This document shows, in pieces, positions 1 through 6,765 of a stretch of DNA of 11,971 bases. The DNA is from Sphaerochaeta sp. (lineage in GTDB: Bacteria; Spirochaetota; Spirochaetia; Sphaerochaetales; Sphaerochaetaceae). The notes below the pieces were generated by a model. The model searched no databases and was not told where the DNA came from. It saw only the letters and a list, made by a program, of their open reading frames with translations. How positions within the stretch are numbered: position 1 is the stretch's first letter; every line of letters starts with the position of its first letter. Location: assembly GCA_023228445.1 (NCBI GenBank), contig JALOBD010000063.1, positions 1-11,971 of the forward strand. The letters are read 5' to 3'. The position numbers and the translations under genes were made by a program.

Positions 1-68
1 TTTTTTTCTTCTTTTACGCAGTAATTTTCGATTTGCTTGCGCATATCAGAGATTTTTCTATTTTCCCA

Positions 69-96
69 TTGACAACGTACTCTGTCGTGTTACGAT
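69..96 (+). promoter_or_regulatory. Sigma-70-type promoter for aspA
   Basis: A perfect -35 box TTGACA (69-74) is followed after 16 bases by TACGAT (91-96), which keeps the key T, A and T of the -10 consensus. Transcription would start near 103 and leave a leader of about 160 nt before the aspA start codon. A TATAAT at 232-237 could be a second, closer -10 element, but it has no convincing -35 partner. Confidence 0.6.
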
Positions 97-192
97 TTAT
101 ATGGAGGGCTGACCGTCATCATCTTGGAGCTCTCCGACTGCAGCGTTGGTGTGTTGCTACGATATGGACTTCTCGACGTGGGAGGGGAACGA

Positions 193-209
193 TGCCCGTC
201 ATGCGGGCA
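193..209 (+). other. Hairpin in the aspA leader
   Basis: TGCCCG (193-198) and CGGGCA (204-209) form a 6-bp GC-rich stem with a 5-base loop, about 50 nt before the aspA start. No T-run follows, so it is not an intrinsic terminator. It may stabilise the leader or be part of a larger fold. I recognise no known riboswitch here. Confidence 0.4.
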
Positions 210-261
210 CAGGAGCCTTCTCAATATTGGGTATAATGACATGCAAAGGAGGATTGGAGCG

Positions 262-1647
262 GTGGCAGAGTACAGGATTGAACACGATTTATTGGGGGAC
301 CGGGAGGTTCCAATGTCTGCATACTACGGGGTGCAGACAGTCAGGGCCTTGGAGAACTTCAAGGTGTCGAATGTCGCGATCTCGCACTACCCGGAGCTGA
401 TCCGGGCACTGGGGTACATCAAGAAGGCGTGCGCATTGGCAAACCTTGAGTGCAAGATCATGGAGAAGGAGGTCGCACAGGCCATTGCGAAGGCCTGCGA
501 CGAGGTCATCGAGGGAAAGCTTGACGACCAGTTCCCTGTCGACGCGGTACAGGGCGGAGCGGGAACTTCGACGAACATGAACGCCAACGAGGTGGTCGCC
601 AACCGCGCCCTGGAGCATATGGGCAAGGAGAAGGGTGACTACAAGTTCGTCCACCCCAACAACCACGTCAACATGTCCCAGTCGACCAACGACGTCTATC
701 CGACCTCACTGCGTCTGGCAACCGCCTGGATGCTCGACCAGCTCGTTGAGGAGGTCGATCACCTGCAGAAAGCCCTCAAAGAGAAGAGCCGGGAGTTCGC
801 TGATGTGCTGAAGATGGGACGCACCCAGCTGCAAGACGCTGTGCCGATGACCCTCGGCCAGGAGTTCGGTGCTTACAGTGCGATGATCGAGGAGGAGATC
901 GTGAAGATCCGCCGGGTGCAGAAGCAGCTCTACACCGTCAACATGGGAGCGACGGCCATCGGGACGGGCATCACAGCCCCCAAGGGGTATGACGCGGTGG
1001 TCACCCGCCACCTGGCGAAGCTGACCGACCTGCCGTTGGTGTTGGCCGCAAACCTCGTCAAGGCGACCCAGGATGCCGGTGACTTTGTCGAGGTCTCCAC
1101 CACGGTCAAACGCCTTGCGGTCAAGACATCGAAGATCTGCAACGACCTGCGTCTCCTCTCCAGCGGTCCACGGACCGGCATCGGAGAGATCAGCCTGCCA
1201 CCGAAGCAGCCTGGTTCGTCGATCATGCCCGGCAAGGTCAACCCGGTCATCCCGGAGGTGGTCAACCAAGTCGCCTTCGAAGTCATCGGAAACGACATGA
1301 CCATCACGATGGCCGCCGAAGCCGGTCAGCTTGAGCTCAACGTCATGGAGCCGATGCTCGCCTTCAAGCTCTTTAACTCGATCCTCCACTTCAAACGGGT
1401 CTTGAGGATCCTCACCGACCAGTGTGTCGTCGGCATTGTCGCCAACCGGGAGCGCTGTCGCTCGCTGATGGAGAACTCCATCGGCTTGGTCACCGCACTG
1501 GTGCCGCGCCTTGGCTATGAGCTGTGCAGCGATATCGCAAAGAAGGCTCAAGACGAGGGTGGATCGGTCTACGAGATTGTGCTCAGTGGAGGCTACCTCT
1601 CCAAGGAGGAGTTGGACGACATCCTCTCCCCGGAGCACATGCTCTGA
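262..1647 (+). CDS. aspA: Aspartate ammonia-lyase (aspartase)
   Basis: Cytoplasmic enzyme that reversibly splits L-aspartate into fumarate and ammonia, linking amino-acid use to C4-dicarboxylate metabolism. The 461-aa product has the usual length and full fumarase/aspartase architecture: GGAGTST near residue 98, the HVNMSQSTNDVYP substrate-binding segment (135-147), GRTQLQD (186-192), and the flexible loop GSSIMPGKVNP (318-328) with the catalytic Ser at 319. The Gln in GRTQLQD, where class II fumarases carry a catalytic His, and the VIGND...EAGQLELNVMEP segment favour aspartase over fumarase. I chose the GTG at 262 because AAAGGAGG (245-252) lies 9 nt upstream and family homology begins at AEYRIEHDLLG. 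An in-frame extension to 124 adds 46 residues unlike the family. The gene has its own promoter and terminator, so it is probably monocistronic. Confidence 0.95.
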   Translation: MAEYRIEHDLLGDREVPMSAYYGVQTVRALENFKVSNVAISHYPELIRALGYIKKACALANLECKIMEKEVAQAIAKACDEVIEGKLDDQFPVDAVQGGAGTSTNMNANEVVANRALEHMGKEKGDYKFVHPNNHVNMSQSTNDVYPTSLRLATAWMLDQLVEEVDHLQKALKEKSREFADVLKMGRTQLQDAVPMTLGQEFGAYSAMIEEEIVKIRRVQKQLYTVNMGATAIGTGITAPKGYDAVVTRHLAKLTDLPLVLAANLVKATQDAGDFVEVSTTVKRLAVKTSKICNDLRLLSSGPRTGIGEISLPPKQPGSSIMPGKVNPVIPEVVNQVAFEVIGNDMTITMAAEAGQLELNVMEPMLAFKLFNSILHFKRVLRILTDQCVVGIVANRERCRSLMENSIGLVTALVPRLGYELCSDIAKKAQDEGGSVYEIVLSGGYLSKEELDDILSPEHML

Positions 1648-1659
1648 GCCTTTGACACG

Positions 1660-1690
1660 GGGCCCGGATTACACCGGGCCCTCTTTTTTG
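1660..1690 (+). terminator. Intrinsic terminator of aspA
   Basis: GGGCCCGG (1660-1667) pairs with CCGGGCCC (1674-1681) in an 8-bp GC stem with loop ATTACA, followed by TCTTTTTT. It begins 12 nt after the aspA stop codon. A second T-run at 1694-1701 reinforces it. Confidence 0.93.
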
Positions 1691-1712
1691 CTCATTTTTT
1701 TCCCGATAGTGG

Positions 1713-1741
1713 TTGAAAATTCTCTGACAACTGGCTATCCT
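1713..1741 (+). promoter_or_regulatory. Promoter for mgtE (and upstream ORF)
   Basis: TTGAAA (1713-1718), a 17-base spacer and TATCCT (1736-1741) make a good sigma-70-type promoter. An overlapping alternative pair is CTGACA (1724-1729), 17 bases, TAATTC (1747-1752). Either leaves a leader of roughly 160-170 nt before the mgtE start, which is long for a simple untranslated region. Confidence 0.55.
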
Positions 1742-1785
1742 GTCTGTAATTCATGTAAAAATTTAACTACGAGGAGGTGCGAGTC

Positions 1786-1875
1786 GTGGATAATTGTGGC
1801 AAAAGTGCAAGTATATCTGATGACCCTCTGAGTAGATACTCAACTTCAGGTGCCCATGCGCGCCGTCATCATTGA
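1786..1875 (+). CDS. Possible 29-codon leader ORF upstream of mgtE
   Basis: A GTG at 1786 sits 8 nt after a strong Shine-Dalgarno, GAGGAGG (1771-1777), and opens 29 codons (starting VDNCGKSASISDD, ending in RRHH) before a TGA at 1873-1875, 43 nt before mgtE. The peptide resembles nothing I know. The ribosome site is better than that of mgtE itself, and the ORF runs through both arms of the 1818-1871 stem, so its translation would open that fold. By analogy, translated leaders such as mgtL control Mg2+ transporter genes in enteric bacteria. That parallel is only an inference, because the peptide shares no sequence with MgtL. It may equally be a chance ORF. Confidence 0.3.
   Translation: MDNCGKSASISDDPLSRYSTSGAHARRHH
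1818..1871 (+). promoter_or_regulatory. Structured RNA leader before mgtE
   Basis: TGATGAC (1818-1824) pairs perfectly with GTCATCA (1865-1871). Inside it, TGAGTAGATACTCA (1829-1842) is a self-complementary hairpin. Closer to the gene, TCCAT (1906-1910) can pair with ATGGA (1919-1923), placing the weak AAAAGAAG ribosome site in the loop and the mgtE ATG in the stem. I do not recognise the M-box (ykoK) consensus, and no T-run marks a terminator. A role in control of mgtE is inferred from position. Confidence 0.35.
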
Positions 1876-1918
1876 CACTTGTCGAACCCCACACAGCTCT
1901 TCGTCTCCATAAAAGAAG

Positions 1919-3259
1919 ATGGAAGTTCAATTCGAGCAACTACGTGACCATGTGATGTCACACAATTGGCAGGCCCTGAAGGTGGACCTGTCCCACCTGC
2001 AAGAGGTCGATATCGCCTCATTCATCGAGAGCTTGCCCGCCGAGCTCGCCCTGATCGTCTTCAGAACGCTGGACAAGGACTTGGCGGCCGAGATCTTCGC
2101 CAACTTGGCCAACGAGCAGCAGGAGCAGCTCATCGGTGCCATCACCGACGAGGAGCTGCAGCACCTGATGAAGGGTCTGATGATCGACGACGCGGTCGAC
2201 ATGCTCGGTGAGCTGCCGGCCAACCTCGTCAATCGCATCTTACGTCATACATCACCTGGTACGCGTACACTCATCAACCAATTCCTCCTCTACCCCGAGT
2301 TCTGCGCCGGCTCGATCATGACCGCCGAGTTCGTCCAGCTGAAGAAGGAGATGACGGTCAAAGAGGCCATCGACCATATCCGGCGCGTCGGGGAGAACAA
2401 GGAGACGATCTACACCTGTTATGTCACCACCCAGTTCCGGAAGCTCGAAGGCATCATCTCAGTGCGTACCCTCCTGCTCTCCGACGACAACGATATCCTC
2501 GAGACCTTGATGGAGCCGGACTTCATCTCGGTGACCACCACCGACGACCAGGAGTTGGTCGCCGACCTCTTCCGCCGCTATGACTTGCTCTCCATCCCGG
2601 TCGTCGACCACGAGAACCGGCTTGTGGGAATCATCACCGTCGACGATATCATCGACGTCATCGAGGAGGAGAACACCGAGGACTTTGAGAAGATGGGTGC
2701 GATGCTCCCCAGTGACAAGCCCTATCTGAAGACCGGTGTCTTCGTCTTGGCCAAGAACCGGATCGCCTGGTTGATGATCCTGCTCATCAGTGGGATGATC
2801 ACCGGTAGCATCCTCGCTCGTTTCGAGGATGCCTTTTTGGTCTTGCCGATCCTCGTCTCCTTCATCCCGATGCTCACCGACACCGGCGGCAACGCCGGCA
2901 GCCAGAGCTCAACGCTGATCATCCGCGGTATGGCGGTCAACGAGATCTCCATCAAGGATATGTGGATCGTGCTCTTCAAGGAACTGCGTGTCGCCCTGCT
3001 GGTGGGATTCGTCCTCGCCTTCTTCACTGCGCTGCGCGTCTACTTCACCGGCTACGGCTTCATGGTGGCCCTGACGGTGGGCATCGCCCTCTATTCGACG
3101 GTGGTGATGGCCAAGACAATCGGCGGTATCCTCCCCATGGCAGCCAAGAAGATCCACATGGACCCCGCCATCATGGCCGCACCCCTGATCACAACGATCG
3201 TCGACGCCTTCAGCTTGATCCTATACTTCACCATCGCCAAGCAACTGCTCCACCTCTGA
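1919..3259 (+). CDS. mgtE: Magnesium transporter MgtE
   Basis: Homodimeric inner-membrane Mg2+ channel, gated by cytosolic Mg2+. The 446-aa product is family length with domains in the standard order: helical MgtE N domain (about 1-125), two CBS domains (about 133-195 and 200-255), the connecting plug helix (about 256-275, acidic VIEEENTEDFE just before it), then five membrane segments from about residue 283. The MgtE signature TDTGGNAGSQSSTLIIRGMA (320-339) is intact, and Asp429 in the last helix (TIVDAF) matches the pore Asp known to bind Mg2+ in the Thermus protein. The ATG at 1919 is the first start after an in-frame TAA (1910-1912) and fits the family N-terminus, but its ribosome site (AAAAGAAG, touching the ATG) is poor, in contrast to the upstream ORF. 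No terminator is visible downstream. The last 39 bp overlap the convergent GGDEF-EAL gene. Confidence 0.96.
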   Translation: MEVQFEQLRDHVMSHNWQALKVDLSHLQEVDIASFIESLPAELALIVFRTLDKDLAAEIFANLANEQQEQLIGAITDEELQHLMKGLMIDDAVDMLGELPANLVNRILRHTSPGTRTLINQFLLYPEFCAGSIMTAEFVQLKKEMTVKEAIDHIRRVGENKETIYTCYVTTQFRKLEGIISVRTLLLSDDNDILETLMEPDFISVTTTDDQELVADLFRRYDLLSIPVVDHENRLVGIITVDDIIDVIEEENTEDFEKMGAMLPSDKPYLKTGVFVLAKNRIAWLMILLISGMITGSILARFEDAFLVLPILVSFIPMLTDTGGNAGSQSSTLIIRGMAVNEISIKDMWIVLFKELRVALLVGFVLAFFTALRVYFTGYGFMVALTVGIALYSTVVMAKTIGGILPMAAKKIHMDPAIMAAPLITTIVDAFSLILYFTIAKQLLHL

Positions 3260-5518
3260 GTGGGAGTGGCTGGCCAAGAAGCCCAGGGCATGCTCCTCGG
3301 AGAGTGGTTTGGCAAAGAGGTATCCTTGTAGCATGTCACAGCCATACTTCTTGAGGTAGTGCAACTGCCGCTCCTCCTCCACCCCCTCGGCGATGGTACA
3401 GTGGCCGAGCTTGTGTGCCATTGAGATGATATCGCTGGTGATGGAGTGCCCTTCGCTGATACGGGCAAGCTTGTCGACGAAGAACTTGTCGATCTTCAGG
3501 TAGTCCACCTCAAGCTCGCGCTCGCGGGCCAAGGAGGAGTATCCGGTGCCAAAGTCATCGATGGCGATCTTGATGCCCGCGTTGCGCAGCGGCTTGAGGA
3601 TCCGGTTGATCTCCTGGTAGTTGGTGGCAAAGATCGACTCGGTGATCTCAAGGCAGATGTTCTCGGCATCGACCCCCATCGCCCTGATCGTCCTCAGGAT
3701 GTTGGGTGAGAAGCCCTGCTTGAGCAACTGCAACGCCGAGATATTGATCGATACGGTCAGATTGTCATACCCCTGCTTGTTGAGTGTATCGAGGAAGCGC
3801 AATGCCTCGATGATGATGGACTCGCCGAGGGGGATGATGAGCTTGGTCTTCTCGGCCATGGGGATGAACTCCAATGGGCTGATGGTTCCCAGTGTGGGGA
3901 TATCGAGGCGGACGAGCGCCTCAAAGCCTGCGACCGCTCCGTCGGCGATGGTGATGATCGGCTGGTAGAGCAGGTAGAGGCGCCCGTTGCCCTCCCCTGA
4001 GGCGATGGCACTGAGCTCTGAGGTGATCTGCTCCTCGCGGTAGAGCTGTGTCTCCATCTGCTCATCGAAGAAGAGGTACGGGCTGTTTGAACCCCACCGC
4101 TGGAGCGCTTGTTCGCTGACTACCAGGAGCTTGCGGATCAAGTCCTGTGCGTCGCCTCCCCGTTGACCGATCTCCAGAATCCCGATGCCCCATCCGATGC
4201 CCTCCATCGCCAAGAACGTACTCAGCTCCTCAGAGATGGTGTTGGCAAGACTCTTCAACTCCCCTTTGCCTGCATACCCCTGGATGAAGAAGACAAACTG
4301 ATACTCGTGGATCACCGAGAGGGTATAGCTCGGCTTGCACAACATCGTAAGTTGCTGGGCCACGTTCTTGAGGATCTCCTGTGAGTAGAGGAAGCCATAG
4401 GTCATCGCCGAAGAGTGGAGGTTGGAGAGGTTGACCGCCACCAAGGCGGCTTGTTCACGTCCCCGTCCCGTCCCCTGGTTCTTCAAGAGCTCCTCAAGGT
4501 ACCGACGGTTGTAGAGGCCGGTGGCCAGATCATGCTGGGAGTGGTAGCGCAGCTCCGCCTCAACGTGCTTGCGGTAGTTGATGGAGAGGATCAACCCTTC
4601 GAGCTCCTCGACCTTGCCATCCTCATTGACGATTCCCTGGCCGAGCTCCCACACCCACTTGCGCTCCCCATCTTTGGTGATGATCTCATACTCGCCCGAG
4701 TATGAGCGGCCACCGGCGATGGCCTCCTGCCACTCTCGGTGGACCTGCGCGGTATGAGAGGGGGCGACGATCTCGTTGAAGGAGAGTTCGCGGTTGTTGA
4801 GCAGACTCTCCACGGTGTAGCCGGTCAAACGCTCACACCCCGGTGAGATGTAGAGCATCGTCCAGTCGGCATCGTTCTTGCATCGATACGCCATGCCCGG
4901 CAGGTGGGAGAGGAGCACCCCCTTGCTCCGTTCGCTCTCCTTGAGCGAGCGCTCGATCATCTTGCGCTCGGAGATGTCCTGAACCAAGCAGATATGGTTG
5001 TAAAAGTCATCGCCCCCGACATTGATGGGGGCAACGACGATCTCTGCCCAGACGGTCGAACCGTCGGGGCGCACGTATCGCTTCTCCAGCGTATAGGAGC
5101 CGATCTCCCCGGCAAGGAGACGGCGAAACGGCTCTCGCTCCCGCTCCAAGTCCTCCGGGTGGGTGATGCCCGACCAACCGAGGCGCAGCAGCTGCTCCTT
5201 GGAGTAGCCGACGATCTCTTCGAAGCGGGGGTTTACGGTGAGGATCTCATCGATGACGGTGTTGCCCGGGCTCAGACCATGGCTGATGGTGATGCCGATG
5301 GGCGCTTGGCCGAAGATGGCGTCAAAGCGTTCAGCCCGTTCCCGGATGCTGCTGGCGATCGCCTCCTCTTCTTGGGCAAGGGCGAGGGGGTCGTCACCGG
5401 CAAACGCGGCCTCCAGCTCCTGTCGTTCCACTGATCGTACCGTGAGGCTATCGCCCAAGAGTGATTGGATCAATTGAATACTCTCTGCTTCCAGGCCATG
5501 AATCAATAGTTGTCTCAT
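3221..5518 (-). CDS. PAS-PAS-GGDEF(degenerate)-EAL protein, predicted c-di-GMP phosphodiesterase
   Basis: A 765-aa sensory protein predicted to hydrolyse the second messenger c-di-GMP. Order: a ~60-residue N-terminal segment with no recognised domain, PAS/PAC 1 (about 66-185), PAS/PAC 2 (about 195-320), a GGDEF domain (about 321-485, opening HDLATGLYNRRYLEE) and an EAL domain (about 495-748). The GGDEF active-site signature is replaced by HEYQF (404-408), so cyclase activity is not expected and the domain may only bind nucleotide or regulate. The EAL domain keeps every residue I would look for: E533 (FEAL), N592, E624, D654-D655 (IDDFGTGYSS), K675, E711 and Q731. No membrane segment is evident, so a soluble sensor is likely. 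ATG at 5518 has AAGGAG (5529-5534) 10 nt upstream. It is probably transcribed alone and converges on mgtE. The PAS ligand is not identifiable. Confidence 0.93.
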   Translation of the reverse strand: MRQLLIHGLEAESIQLIQSLLGDSLTVRSVERQELEAAFAGDDPLALAQEEEAIASSIRERAERFDAIFGQAPIGITISHGLSPGNTVIDEILTVNPRFEEIVGYSKEQLLRLGWSGITHPEDLEREREPFRRLLAGEIGSYTLEKRYVRPDGSTVWAEIVVAPINVGGDDFYNHICLVQDISERKMIERSLKESERSKGVLLSHLPGMAYRCKNDADWTMLYISPGCERLTGYTVESLLNNRELSFNEIVAPSHTAQVHREWQEAIAGGRSYSGEYEIITKDGERKWVWELGQGIVNEDGKVEELEGLILSINYRKHVEAELRYHSQHDLATGLYNRRYLEELLKNQGTGRGREQAALVAVNLSNLHSSAMTYGFLYSQEILKNVAQQLTMLCKPSYTLSVIHEYQFVFFIQGYAGKGELKSLANTISEELSTFLAMEGIGWGIGILEIGQRGGDAQDLIRKLLVVSEQALQRWGSNSPYLFFDEQMETQLYREEQITSELSAIASGEGNGRLYLLYQPIITIADGAVAGFEALVRLDIPTLGTISPLEFIPMAEKTKLIIPLGESIIIEALRFLDTLNKQGYDNLTVSINISALQLLKQGFSPNILRTIRAMGVDAENICLEITESIFATNYQEINRILKPLRNAGIKIAIDDFGTGYSSLARERELEVDYLKIDKFFVDKLARISEGHSITSDIISMAHKLGHCTIAEGVEEERQLHYLKKYGCDMLQGYLFAKPLSEEHALGFLASHSHSEVEQLLGDGEV

Positions 5519-5561
5519 GTGGTGAACGCTCCTTGCCTTTCAGGTGACCAATACAATCTTA

Positions 5562-5578
5562 GGCTCACAGTGTGACCC
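5562..5578. promoter_or_regulatory. Palindrome upstream of the GGDEF-EAL gene (possible operator)
   Basis: GGCTCACA-G-TGTGACCC is a 17-bp inverted repeat matching at 7 of 8 arm positions, with TCACA-G-TGTGA perfect. It lies 44-60 nt before the GGDEF-EAL start codon, between a weak -35-like TTGGGT and -10-like TTGTAT on the - strand (18-nt spacer). A regulator site is plausible. The half-sites resemble CRP arms but in inverted order, so I do not assign a regulator. Confidence 0.35.
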
Positions 5579-5640
5579 AAGCTGCACGCCTTGCAATTGT
5601 CGAATAGAGGCGGTATGCGAACAATCTACACTTCCACCCA

Positions 5641-5652
5641 ATCATGCATGAT
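5641..5652. repeat. Perfect 12-bp palindrome in the lacI/GGDEF-EAL spacer
   Basis: ATCATGCATGAT is perfectly self-complementary. It sits in the 203-bp gap between the LacI-type gene and the GGDEF-EAL gene, about 70 bp from the lacI stop. It could be a protein-binding site or chance. The same gap holds CCCC-ATC-GGGG (5661-5671) but no hairpin plus T-run, so no intrinsic terminator for the operon is visible. Confidence 0.3.
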
Positions 5653-5721
5653 CGAGCAGTCCCCATCGGGGGGCCTCGTCAAAGACAGTATCTGTTCTGG
5701 ATGGTACAAGCAGAGTTGTGC

Positions 5722-6750
5722 TTACCGCAAGGCTTTGGCCGAGCTGCGTTCCACCAATTCCATGGGAATCTCAATGACCCCGCCTTGATGCTCGCCATCG
5801 ATGAGGGCGACAAGCTCCTTGATGGTCTGCTGGGCCATCAACTCGTAGTCGGCCCGGAAGGTGGTGATGGGTGGGGAGAAGTACGCCGAGACGGCGATAT
5901 CGTCAAAGCCGATGACCGAGACTTGGTCGGGAACTTTGATCTTCAGTGCCTTGAGCGCATTGATGGCACCGATGGCCGTGAGGTCGTTGGCTGCAATGAT
6001 GGCGGTCGGAAACTCCCGGTGGTCGGCAAAGTACTCCTTGACGTACTCATAGGCAAGGTCCTCTTTGAAGTCGGCGTTGCCGAGGATACAGGTGACACCG
6101 CGCTCCTTCAGCTCCGCAAGGGCTTGGGCCACCCCCTTTTGCCTCCGCTGTGCGGGAAGTCGCTTCAAGCTCGAACCGATGTACATCAGGCGTGTGTGCC
6201 CCTCATTGGCCAGGCGCATGACTGTATCATAGGCACACTTTTGGTCATCCATATTGACCAGCGAGATGTTCGGTGAAGGGGAGCGCTCCTCCTGGTTGAC
6301 CAATACGACCGGGTAGCCTCGGCTGTTGATCCGTTCAAACCCCGCGCTGCCGCTCTCAAGGCCGAAGATGATCGCCCCCCGGATGAGCGAGGAGGAGAAG
6401 AGCTGCTCAAGCTCGGCGATTGCGTGCTGACTGTCGGTAATGGTAACCAACACCTTCAAGTCGAACTTCTTTGCCTCGACGAGGATGTAGTTGGTAAAAA
6501 GGGTGGCAAAGTGACTGGTGATCCGGCTCACCCCGTCGGTGACCCCGCTGAAGGTGGAGACGAAGCTGATGATCTGTTCCTTCTTGCCGACAAGACTTCG
6601 CGCATGGGTGTTGGGAGCAAAGTTGTACTGCTTGAGACAGCGCTCGATCTTATCGATGCTTTTTTGGGAAATTCCCCCCTTCCCATTCAAGTACTTTGAA
6701 AGGGTAATTCGTGAGATCCCAATGATTTCAGCCATCTCCTTGGTCGTCAT
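5722..6750 (-). CDS. LacI-family transcriptional regulator
   Basis: Sugar-responsive DNA-binding repressor or activator, 342 aa, normal family length. The N-terminal helix-turn-helix (residues 3-22: TKEMAEIIGISRITLSKYLN) is followed by GKGGIS and the hinge region NTHARSLV (47-54). The rest (about 58-342) is a periplasmic-binding-protein-like effector domain with FGLESG, SLVNMDDQ, AIIAANDLTAIGAINALK and GFDDIAVSAYFSPPITT, ending in the typical LVERSS. It is the last gene of the operon, 15 bp after the PHP gene, with its own GAGGA site (6754-6758) before ATG 6750, so it should be co-transcribed and under its own control. The effector is unknown; a product of the glycan handled by the upstream genes is the natural guess. 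No operator is evident at its own start, so its targets are probably upstream of the window edge. Confidence 0.93.
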   Translation of the reverse strand: MTTKEMAEIIGISRITLSKYLNGKGGISQKSIDKIERCLKQYNFAPNTHARSLVGKKEQIISFVSTFSGVTDGVSRITSHFATLFTNYILVEAKKFDLKVLVTITDSQHAIAELEQLFSSSLIRGAIIFGLESGSAGFERINSRGYPVVLVNQEERSPSPNISLVNMDDQKCAYDTVMRLANEGHTRLMYIGSSLKRLPAQRRQKGVAQALAELKERGVTCILGNADFKEDLAYEYVKEYFADHREFPTAIIAANDLTAIGAINALKALKIKVPDQVSVIGFDDIAVSAYFSPPITTFRADYELMAQQTIKELVALIDGEHQGGVIEIPMELVERSSAKALR

Positions 6751-6765
6751 AATTCCTCTTAATTA

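Noticed and set aside
124..261. 46-residue N-terminal extension of AspA containing a CPSCGH motif
   Set aside because: Aspartase homology starts just after the GTG at 262, which has an ideal Shine-Dalgarno; the extension contains leader hairpin sequence and has no ribosome site.
706..1638. A 310-codon - strand open frame opposite aspA
   Set aside because: Antisense shadow of a highly conserved enzyme; no motifs and no sensible start site.
262..1647. Class II fumarase as the identity of the first gene
   Set aside because: The GRTQLQD segment has Gln where fumarases have the catalytic His, and the C-terminal blocks match aspartases.
1742..1918. M-box (ykoK) magnesium riboswitch before mgtE
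   Set aside because: I do not see the conserved M-box sequence blocks or a terminator/anti-terminator. A covariance-model search would settle this.
5661..5671. CCCC-ATC-GGGG as terminator of the glycan operon
   Set aside because: Only a 4-bp stem with a 3-base loop and no T-run on either strand.
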